Part shown: positions 46,027 through 54,922 of the stretch, piece after piece
How positions within the stretch are numbered: the stretch's first letter is position 1
Layout of the letters: each line of letters begins with the position of its first letter
DNA from: Styela clava
Taxonomy: Eukaryota > Chordata > Ascidiacea > Stolidobranchia > Styelidae
DNA length: 64,000 nt
NCBI RefSeq assembly: GCF_964204865.1
Contig: NC_135259.1
Span: 7,698,974-7,762,973, forward strand
Reading direction: 5' to 3'
The notes under the pieces: model-generated
Databases searched by the model: none
Seen by the model: only the letters and a program-made list of their open reading frames with translations
What the model was told of the DNA's origin: nothing
Made by a program: the position numbers and the translations under genes

Positions 46027-46776
46027 TGGTTATCGACGGTGTTGTAATAATTACTCGCCTAGTCCTGTCTAGTTTGTTAAAATAAAAACTCCTGAAAACG
46101 GCCTATGGGTCTCATAAATGAACTTGAATCAATCCATTGTTTTTATATCAATAAATATTATATATCTTTTTTGTTTTAAAATTAAACTTGCAAGCATAGT
46201 GTATGATGTTATAAGAAAGATGTAGACACGACCGTACACCGTGCGAACCTCTTACACAAGCGAGAACCACATCGAACATACCCAATGAAGAGCGACAAAA
46301 TCAATTACATATTATATAGCCTATATATAATATGACGAATGTCACAAATTTATTTAAAATCTTATGTACCAGAGATGCCGCATCACTGACTTCTGTCTCA
46401 ATAATGACCGGCATGATGCCCAGTAAAGTACAAAAAATTGTGAAAAGGCCGGTCTTAACTCAATCTAAGAATATGTGAATTACTTTAATCAAATCCTGTG
46501 TATATATATATGACATGAAAGTTGTTTTTATGAAAGCTATCGTTCATTTATATTCAGGCAAATCCTTGTTTTCGTACATGGGTTTTATAAAATCAAGCAT
46601 CCTGAATCACCTAGGTTCAGATACGAGTGCTACATGTTTAAATTTCATATCGTCCCACATTTTGGAAAATATGAAGGAGCAATTTTTCACTGAAACATAC
46701 ATTGTTTAAATCTATGACGTCTCTTTTATATACGGACAGTATAATTTCTGCTTATTGCATATTCAATATATATATT

Positions 46777-47362
46777 TTCTATCCAATTAAAGAGTCCAGC
46801 TGCACACTAACACAAATGTATTTCTGTAACGTTTCGTCCGACCGGAGTCAGACTTCCTCAGACAAGCAGTTTACAACAATGGCAAAAAATAAATTTGGTA
46901 AATGAATTTGAAATATCAAATCAAGTATGACGTAACAATACATAAACATTTAATTTGCATTTAGCCGCAGAAGTAATGATGGGAAAATTAGAACAACAAA
47001 TATCAGTGGAACTCATTTCAGATGTAATTAAAAAAAAAAAAAAATTTAATATTGCATTTACGAAAATGATGGGTAACTAAATGTAATTAAAATTAATATT
47101 ATTGGCACTTAGAGAACCACGAGGAAGTAAACCAACATTTAAACATAAATCAACATGTATCAATACTCGACAACGATTGCAAGAAAGAAAATTTATGCAT
47201 TGTTACGTCATACTTGATTTGATATTTCAAATTCATTTACCAAATTTATTTCTTGCCATTGTTGTAAACTGCTTGTCTGAGGAAGTCTGACTCCGGTCGG
47301 ACGAAACGTTACAGAAATACATTTGTGTTAGTGTGCAGCTGGACTCTTTAATTGGATAGAAT
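46777..47362. repeat. Foldback (inverted repeat) element, arms about 170 bp
   Basis: The left arm (46777-46945) and right arm (47193-47362) are near-perfect inverses: 'tctatccaattaaagagtcc' on the left, its reverse complement at the right end. The inner parts of the arms pair through 'caagtatgacgtaacaat'. The loop is about 250 bp of AT-rich sequence. Within each arm lies a short hairpin bounded by CTGAGGA and CGAAAC (47277-47307 on plus; mirrored at about 46830-46860). Single relatives occur at 43810-43880. Confidence 0.88.
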
Positions 47363-47744
47363 AGTCATGTTTATTCCAGCTACAGTATCCTTGCAGTATA
47401 CGCATACGGATCCACTAGCATAAAGGCATAGAGAAAAGATAGGAAATTAGTCTCGCGCAACCCAACTCAAATTTATATATTTTCTATTATCAAAAAATAG
47501 GGGTTTGTTTTATTTTATATCTGAATTAATTGAATTCTTCATGTCTCATTCATAATTTTTCAGGAACCCATATTTGAATTCACACTTGTTTACTGTAATA
47601 ATTTTAGTAGTTGCCTATACTGATGATAATTATCAAGAAAACATTGTTTTTTGACTACGTTGGTTGTAGTCGAATGCAACAACGTAGACTGAAAAAAATA
47701 ATCAAGGGTGCATATCCAGGTTAATACGATTGTAAATAGTAAAA

Positions 47745-47880
47745 CGTGCTCTACAGCAGATAGAGACCTTCAAAAACACCTCTGATTAACCCACGCGGGG
47801 AAGCAGGTTTCAATGCCTCGGAAGATAATTATGTGCCTGAAGTATGCACGTGCCAAAGGGTATTTGTTCCAGTATCTAAC
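47745..47880 (+). repeat. Possible tRNA-derived SINE
   Basis: Contains 'caggtttcaatgcctcg' (degenerate B box) preceded by 'gtgctctacagcagatagag' (A-box-like) and followed by 'ataattatgtgcctgaag'. The 'taattatg' tail resembles the sequence beyond the B box of the copy at 32630-32740. Confidence 0.35.
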
Positions 47881-47983
47881 TATGTGCATATGAAGTAATT
47901 AACTCGTGGACTATTTGCAGACCCAACTTTATCCTGGGTAGCTGAAGGACCATGGCAAACGATGAGTATTAATGGACGCTAAC

Positions 47984-48587
47984 TCAGAAGCAGTTTTTAC
48001 GAAATAGGATTGGATTTTCATTATGGTTTGGTTTCAAAAAATGTGTTGCCAAAATTTACTCGTGAAAGTAACCAAAAGCTTGTTAACGACGTAGAACACT
48101 TTGCTTTTAACCCCGACTATGTTCTGGCCAGTAAATTTAATGTTACTGTCCATTACCATCCGGGTTTGTATTGAAACAAGAGCAGTATAAGCAGTTTGAG
48201 CCTAAATTATGGACGTGTGCGTACGGTGTTATTGAGTTATAAGAATCCTTTCTAAGTTCCTCTTTATGCTACCAGCGAAGGCTTGTCCCATCATACCAGA
48301 GCAGATGGTTTTATCCTGAGGAGCTCCAAGAAGCAGTCATTAAGTTTGCCGTACATCGTACCGAACAGCTTGTCCCGGTATTCTTTGTCTCAATCCACTC
48401 TGTGCGTGCGCTAAACTTAATCTTCCGGTACTCTATTATAAGAGATTCTAATTTAATTCATGAAATAAATTTGAACAATTTGGTCAAATGTTTTTATCAT
48501 TTGCTAAAATATTTTATTATTATGACTGAAAGCATGTCATATAGGCTACCCAGTTGTACGCCTTTGTCCAGATACAGACATATTTGA
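47984..48587 (+). pseudogene. Degenerate coding-like sequence, family unknown
   Basis: Two consecutive stop-bounded frames lack ATG starts but have balanced amino-acid composition: one (about 47987-48172) includes DFHYGLVSKNVLPKF and DVEHFAFNPDYVL; the other (about 48241-48587) includes RWFYPEELQEAVIKF. I do not recognise either. They could be remains of a transposon protein or a lost gene, or chance. Confidence 0.2.
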
Positions 48588-49462
48588 CATCCCTCTACGG
48601 TTAGCATAGGTACCCGGTACCGGTATTTATGGGGTTACGAGTTGTAGTTTTATTAATAGTAATGAAAACATAGTCTAGAAATAGCTGTGATAAAATAGGT
48701 TAAATCTATGGAAACACTGGCTGTCTGGTTTGATTCTGTGAATTCTTGCTACGCGAAACTCGGAATCTTTTTGAGGGTAGCGTCAAGGGTAAGGACTGCT
48801 TCGCTCTTTGTAACGTGTCCGTATATTTGAGCATTACTCTGTTGTAATTTGATATTTTTGCACGGAGTGATTGATCCAACTATGATATCCACACAATATT
48901 TACGTGGTCATTTTAGTCCGTCACTTTTTCGCATCTTGCTGATTGGCTATGTTTAAATCCAGGGGTGGACCCGCTCTTGGAATGTTATGAAAACCAGTTA
49001 CGTCCGCAAAGGTGCACCATAGCTGACAACTATCGTTACCGGTTTATTTGGTGTTTCGAAAGTTATGTATTAAATTTGTGTGAAGCAAGCATGTGATGGA
49101 GCCTGATAGAATTACAAACATTTACTGTTTGCGAGTTCAACACAAAGAGAACCTTTCGAATCCCACCACTTGTGTTCCAACAGGATTCCATCGCCGCGAT
49201 TACAACTGCATAGTGGCCCACCATGAGTCAAACACTAATAAATTGAAATGCTCCGCTGTTCGCACACATAGTACCTGACATTCATTATGGACATTTATAT
49301 TAAAGACTGACAAATCTGAAAATTAATAAAAGATCTTTCATAATCCAAAAAGGTTAAGGGAACACCAAGTTAAAACCCTATGTTATAATCTTGTCGCTAC
49401 CTGCTCACAATGACAAAAAACAACTCAACACATGCATTTGAGCTAGTTTATTAAAATGCAAG

Positions 49463-52005
49463 TCATCCTTTGATGTCTTTGACACTCAAGCTTGGTGGAA
49501 GCGATTGTCGGAGTTTTTCAGCCTTGTCATTGTCTTGAATAACCAGGGTATACAGGTATCGGCTACAGCGGACCTGAAACAAGTAAATGAAAAAAATTAT
49601 ATTTAATTATTGATTCACTTTTTGACTATCACATGTTGAATAAGAGCTACAGAGTCTCCCATTTTGGATACGATACATACAGTTTTATAAAAGTGTAGTT
49701 GGCTAGATGGAAAACCAACACCTAAATCTTCCGCAAAAAATATTCTAAGTACATTGGTTAGAAATGTCATTGAGTTCAAGAAATGACTAATTGCCATAGT
49801 TAAATGGAATATGAAAATCACCTAATAAATGATTTGATATAAGTGACCTAATATAAATTAAATCAATAGATTTCTTTTATCAAATCATAACCGAGGTTAA
49901 CCAGCACAACTGCAATATGACAGAAAAAGCATATGCATAGGTTTGCACTAGTTAAATCCATAAATTTAACATGAAAAAAATCGAATTAGGTATATGAGAC
50001 AAAAGATAAAATCTAAATATCCATAGTTTCAAGAGCATACGGACCAAATTGAATACCAAACAACTACAAAACATGAAAACACTGTAGCTGTCAGAAGATC
50101 CATTAAACATACTACAGAAATTGGCGTACAATGAAAAAATACAATATAAGTAGACATTATCAGAATAAGCTCAGCATTCAATATGACAAATTTTAAGATC
50201 GACTTCGAACAAACCTTTTTTGTGTTTGTATATTATTATTATTATACAACTACCTAACTACTAAAAATCAATATCAATAATAACTCAAAGCGGTCATATG
50301 CCACGTAATGGTAGGAAATGTCTAATTGAAAAGTCTGTCATTTATTTGTTTACTGATCCATACATGAAATGATAAACGTACCGGTAATATTTTTGTGTTA
50401 CTGAAATTAATCAAACGTTCTCAACAATCCAGATTAAATGATGATCATATGACCTTGTTAATTAGAGTTGGTAGGCTACTGTAAAATCATTTCAGCCTGA
50501 TATTAGTAAGCTGGTGGCACAAAAGAGATGCCAAATGTCAGGACATATGTAATAAAAAAAAACTGAGTTTATTCTGTAGTATTTTTGTCAACTTTAGGTC
50601 TTTATATTTAGATTGACTCATTCTTTGCGTATGTATTATTCTTTCCACATCAAAATTTATGATTTTTTGTAATAAATACAGCCATTGCAATAATAGTGAA
50701 ATGCAAAAATTAATATGAAAATTAAGAAAATAACAAAACTTCTTCAATTGCATCACAATATATGTCACAAACTACACCTATCTAAAAATATGCTTTAGGT
50801 ATATATCATCAAAATCTGTTTGCGGCCCTTTACACTATTCCCAAATTGCAATGCGGCCCTCGAAAACCCACGAGTTTGACACCCCTGAACTAAACTGTCT
50901 CAAACCTCGTAACTAACCACTCTTTGTTATTCTATAGAGTCAATCGCGTAAAGATGATGCCTATATTCTGAGTGAATGCCTCCATCTAGAGCTAGATTAA
51001 TCTATTATTCTATGCAGTTTGTAAAAATTCGACAATGTATTGATCAATATCATTCAATCTCATGCCAGTTTCTATCACACCATATTCAGAGCAACACAAC
51101 TTTGAACTAGATATGAATGTAATCAATCTGTTGTTTCATAGCTGACTCATATTTTAGTATTCACATATAATCAAGTGTTAAGGTATTACGTAACTTAGTT
51201 TTGTTTAATTCCTAAATGCCAAATAAATAGTTTATTTTGAAAACTCCACAATAGACACTGATTAAAAAAGAAGAATTTTGGAAAGCAAGCAAAACCTTTA
51301 AAAAAGTTTGAAACACAAGAAATATCATGTGCCTGCTCACCAGCACAAACAAAAAAAAGAAAAAAACTTGGCCAGGGCCAGAATGTATTGAACGTTTGGC
51401 TGTTTACTTTTTAATATTAGTCAGTACTGACCAATTCAAACTGATACAAGATGAGGTGTGAAATACAATTCAATAAAGTGATGAGAATAATCCTGTAATC
51501 AAAAGCCATGAAAAACTAAACCGATTGCGCACTGCTGAAAAGGTGATAAAGTGGTTCGAAGTGAGCATTGGAAACACTGATTTATTGAACAAATTAAACT
51601 TTCGGCTGTTCAATCAAAGTTTTACTAATAGATTAGTAGTTTTGAAAATATTTTATTAATTCCGTTCAGTTTTTAATTTGCAATTTGAGAACATGCAAAC
51701 AATTCATTTTGAAACTTATGACACAAGATTTATAAAATATATGAATGTGCGCAACAATGAAAAAATCATAGCAGATGAACCACAAACATACGGTACTAGC
51801 CTAGTATGCATACAAATCGACGATACTGAACGAACGAAACTGTTTTTAGATTCTGGTATTGATGTAGGTTATAACGAATTCAGGGATTATGAAAACTGAC
51901 CTTAAATTTAGTATTCTCCTTGTTCTTTTTTATTTTTACAGATTTTGCATCTTTACGCCTTGCTGTAAGAAGGAAGTCTTTTATTTCTTTGATCTCTTTA
52001 GGCAT
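49463..52005 (-). CDS. RPL38: 60S ribosomal protein L38 (eL38)
   Basis: Two coding exons, 52005-51901 (105 nt, 35 codons) and 49573-49463 (111 nt with TGA), encode 71 aa, against 70 in human. The protein starts [20 protein letters not shown], followed by KSVKIKKNK, and exon 2 begins [14 protein letters not shown]. These are unmistakable eL38 blocks. It is a small structural protein of the large ribosomal subunit. The donor is AAG|GTCAGT and the acceptor TTGTTTCAG. The 2.3-kb intron is unusually large for this gene and holds a hAT-type relic end near 50821-50888 ('gagtttgacacccctg'). Just upstream of the ATG a sequence TTGCTCTTTGTTTAG could be the acceptor of a 5'-UTR intron or a spliced leader. 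AATAAA lies at 49452-49447 (minus), 11 bases past the stop. It is transcribed away from INIP, with 882 bases between the two start codons. Confidence 0.97.
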
Positions 52006-52887
52006 CTTGATGATTCTAAACAAAGAGCAATAGACTGATAAAGCAGTTGAATAAACTGATGGAAGGCACCAGGGTAATAAGGCCTGGTTTCAGGCTCATG
52101 TTTGGAAATTTTAAAACTAACTTCTTTTTATCAAAAACTAACAAAAAAAAACGAGAAAACAAACTTTAACTGATATGAAAAAATGATACTAAAATCCATA
52201 CCGAATGACAAACAGCCAGCGAGATCGATCCACGAGAAAGGACCGATCATGAGGTGAAAGTTCAAAAGGCAGAAAATATGTTACAGTTGAACGGAGTTCC
52301 TATTCTTCGTACCGGTATGTTTTTTAGTTCAAATTTTTCATTTTTGTTCAAACAAATATTAATTCAAAAATATTTCAGTTCACACTGATTATAAATACGC
52401 CTTCCGGTGCTTTTAATTTATATCCCAAACTTATTTGGACTTCGGTGTACCGGATACATGTAAAATCACAATGACCTTATTCATAACTTAGAATTTTATC
52501 AATATCTGTTCATTATTGTTTATTACTATTTTGCGCTAATTGTATAGAATATTTCATTTATATTATTGTTATCGCTGCATTTGTAGGTATTGCCTTCAAA
52601 TACGCGAAAATAGGCTATATAACGATATGCGTTGAGGTCTGAGTCTTCCGGATTTGCGTGTGATCGATTATCCCTATTCTCATAAGCTCAGTCACGGGAT
52701 TTGACTTGCCAGAGTTTCAACAATATTTAGAATACTAAAGTTTTGTCAGACGGAGTTCCAATTTGTTATAATAAGATATTTGCATCGTTTAGTAAATACG
52801 GTATTATTTACATTTTGCTGGTTGAATATCAGTTTTTATGGATGTCAAAGTTTTCTGGAAATGAAGAGGACTGTAAATTTGCGTGAT
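52006..52887. promoter_or_regulatory. Shared intergenic region of divergent RPL38 and INIP
   Basis: The two start codons face away from each other across 882 bases, so both promoters must lie here. I do not see a clear TATA box for either gene, nor a CpG-rich patch. The region has no other recognisable coding sequence. Confidence 0.5.
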
Positions 52888-53199
52888 ATGTCAGCAGCAA
52901 ATAACGGACAGATGCCAATCGGCGGTCAAGATCAAACAAGAAAAATATTGTCAGACTTGCAGAAGGAAAAAGCTAGACTTCGAATGTTACAACAAGGGGG
53001 TGGTGCTGTTGCACCCGGATCGTCAAGGATTCCTATTAATCCATCTCTTGCCTCAGCTGAAAATTCCCAGCATATTGGAGCGAACCAAAGAAATGCCATG
53101 CAAGTTGCTCAGAATTCATCATTTGGATATTTTATTCCACAAGACTCTGCATTTGGAAATGTAATTTTGCCAGTTGTGCCTCGTATAGGCCCTAATTAA
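52888..53199 (+). CDS. INIP: SOSS complex subunit C (INIP)
   Basis: A single uninterrupted frame encodes 103 aa, almost exactly the length of vertebrate INIP (104 aa). It begins MSAANNGQMPIGGQDQTRKI, has the conserved helix region ILSDLQKEKARLRML, the 'HIGANQRNAMQVA' segment and the hallmark C-terminus GYFIPQDSAFGNVILP. INIP binds INTS3 and the single-strand DNA-binding protein SOSS-B in the complex that senses single-stranded DNA at double-strand breaks in the nucleus. An in-frame ATG at 52861 would add nine residues (MKRTVNLRD); I prefer 52888 because it matches the family N-terminus. The gene has no intron, unlike its vertebrate counterparts. It lies upstream of HTD2 on the same strand and divergent from RPL38. 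Confidence 0.94.
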   Translation: MSAANNGQMPIGGQDQTRKILSDLQKEKARLRMLQQGGGAVAPGSSRIPINPSLASAENSQHIGANQRNAMQVAQNSSFGYFIPQDSAFGNVILPVVPRIGPN

Positions 53200-53209
53200 T
53201 TTTGAAAAA

Positions 53210-53422
53210 ATGGCAGTGCCACATGATAATTTGGTAGACTTACTGCCTGACTGCTGTACTCTATTCTTATTTAACAGAGTACAGGAGTATCGTAGGCTGA
53301 CAGGCCTAACGCATCAGGTGTTTTTCTTTGCTAGTTCGCAAGAAAAAACTGACCAATATCTGAATATGCAGATATGTAAAAGCTGCCATAATAGGCCTTT
53401 GTTGTCAGTTACAGGGTTATAA
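53210..53422 (+). CDS. Small ORF (70 aa) 10 bases after the INIP stop codon
   Basis: The frame starts at ATG (AAAAAATGGCAG) ten bases after INIP's TAA and runs 70 codons to TAA. The product has six cysteines, including a terminal CKSCHNRP, but no domain I recognise; it is not similar to RPP14, which precedes HTD2 in vertebrates. Its position within the probable INIP 3' UTR, or within a possible shared INIP-HTD2 transcript, is suggestive, but a chance ORF is the simpler reading. Confidence 0.25.
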   Translation: MAVPHDNLVDLLPDCCTLFLFNRVQEYRRLTGLTHQVFFFASSQEKTDQYLNMQICKSCHNRPLLSVTGL

Positions 53423-53719
53423 CTTATACAGTTGTAGACTAGTTAAGCTAAATATCGCTATAGTCTTCAGAGCTTCAAACTAAATTCTAAAATTGGATTC
53501 CACAATCTAATTTAGCCCTTTTTTCATCAATATTGTACTATGTTAAACATAACTTGAAATTAAACTTTTCCTAGTTGTAGTTTTGTCTCTATTACCATAC
53601 TGTTCTAACACTCCAGCGATATTGATAATCTGTTCCAGCGAGTTCGAAAAAGTCATGTAAGCATGAAAAGCACGAAGGGAAATTAAGAAGAAAGCAAGCC
53701 AAGCTACCAAACTTCCAAA

Positions 53720-54232
53720 ATGCTTCGCAACTTCAGCTCATACTTTGTCAACAAATTTCAGCCAGCTACAATCTTGTACAAGCAACAATTAAAAAAAGTG
53801 TCATCATCCTCTTCGCCTGTACTGAAACCGGTTCTTGGTGAACGAGCTTCCACAATTAAAACATTCAGCAATCAAGATGTTCAAACTTTTGCCGAATTGA
53901 CAGGAGATGATAATCCGCTTCATTTTGATCACAAGTTTGTTAACCAATCAGGGGTATTTCAAAAACCCATTGTTCATGGTGCATTAGTTAACGGCCTTGT
54001 TTCAGGCGTAATTGGTACGCAGTTACCTGGTCCAGGAAGTGTTGTAGTTGAACAATCGTCACGATTTTTGGCGCCTTTATATGTTGGAGACACTGTCAGA
54101 GTAGAAGTTATCATAACTTCTATCAAAAAACGATTTCTGGATTTGGCAATTGAATGTATCAATATGGATGCTGAAGAAGAGAAAAAGGTTATGCTTGGGA
54201 AAGTGACTGTTATGATGACAAAAAAGAATTGA
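53720..54232 (+). CDS. HTD2: Mitochondrial hydroxyacyl-thioester dehydratase type 2
   Basis: One exon encodes 170 aa (human about 168). It is the 3-hydroxyacyl-ACP dehydratase of mitochondrial type II fatty acid synthesis, which makes lipoate precursors. The N-terminus MLRNFSSYFVNKF is basic and Ser/aromatic-rich with no acidic residue until about residue 41, as expected of a mitochondrial presequence. The hot-dog (MaoC-like, R-hydratase) domain begins at about residue 46 with the signature FAELTGDDNPLHFDHKF; catalytic D63 and H68 have the right spacing. Next come VHGALVNGLVSGVIG and LPGPG, then the strand around YVGDTV. It lies 520 bases after INIP on the same strand. A polyadenylation signal AATAAA lies at 54559-54564. 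In vertebrates this protein is read from the bicistronic RPP14 mRNA; here the upstream gene is different. Confidence 0.95.
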   Translation: MLRNFSSYFVNKFQPATILYKQQLKKVSSSSSPVLKPVLGERASTIKTFSNQDVQTFAELTGDDNPLHFDHKFVNQSGVFQKPIVHGALVNGLVSGVIGTQLPGPGSVVVEQSSRFLAPLYVGDTVRVEVIITSIKKRFLDLAIECINMDAEEEKKVMLGKVTVMMTKKN

Positions 54233-54558
54233 CTTGTTTTTTTCTCTTTATTGATAAAAATTCTGCCACAAAGTGACTTTTTTTCACTATTAAGTCAAAT
54301 ATATATGTTGTGATGCATACACTGTTCATTGATTGTTTTGTAAAAATTTGTTCAGTGTGTTTGTTAATAGACATATATTTAGTGCTGCTGTATTATGCTG
54401 AGATATTTCGTGTTATCAAAGATTTTCAAATTTGTTGAGTCAGTTTTGAATTGATTGAATATTTAACTTTATTGTAGTAACAAACTCATTCATTTTGCTG
54501 CAATTTAGGGTAATTTGACAAAAAGTACCTTCTTTTCACTTAGATTTTTGTAATTGTT

Positions 54559-54564
54559 AATAAA
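54559..54564 (+). promoter_or_regulatory. Polyadenylation signal of HTD2
   Basis: AATAAA about 330 bases after the HTD2 stop codon and before the ATP6V0B start, in a T-rich context. This argues that HTD2 and ATP6V0B have separate 3' ends. Confidence 0.55.
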
Positions 54565-54922
54565 TTTCCTTCTCATTCATTTCACATTACAAGCATTCAA
54601 AATTGTTATACCACGATTTGAATTTTACTTGAACGCATTTGTTCATGTACTGTTGCAGTATGTCATGGATATAAACTAGAAATAAATTGTTGTTCATGTC
54701 TTTCATGGAACAAGTTTTTCGTTGAATATACTCAATGCCTTTGAAGTAATTTTTTGGAGCGTTTTTTGATGTTGTAAGCAAAGCTTAAAAAACTAATTTT
54801 ATTTTTGCTAGGAAGCAGTGCATTATTATCAACATATTTTTCATAGTGTTGCTAATAACATGAAATCTTTTTAGACGTTGCAGATTTTGGGTGCTCATTA
54901 AATATATATATTAGGATTGAAT

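Larger units (their letters stand above)
46027..49462. other. Gene-free stretch between channel and RPL38
   Basis: Holds the channel gene's polyadenylation signal, a remnant of a hAT-type left end (about 46376-46500), a large foldback element (46777-47362), a SINE-like sequence (about 47745-47880), a stretch of degenerate coding-like sequence (47984-48587) and a reversed fragment of the 'gagctatgctcaaata' repeat (48804-48843). No intact gene is seen. Confidence 0.55.

Noticed and set aside
52780-52887. N-terminal extension of INIP suggested by an open frame from 52780
   Set aside because: The frame begins at a TTG, not ATG; the family N-terminus aligns from the ATG at 52888.
53974-54162. 62-aa ORF antisense to HTD2
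   Set aside because: Shadow of the conserved HTD2 reading frame.
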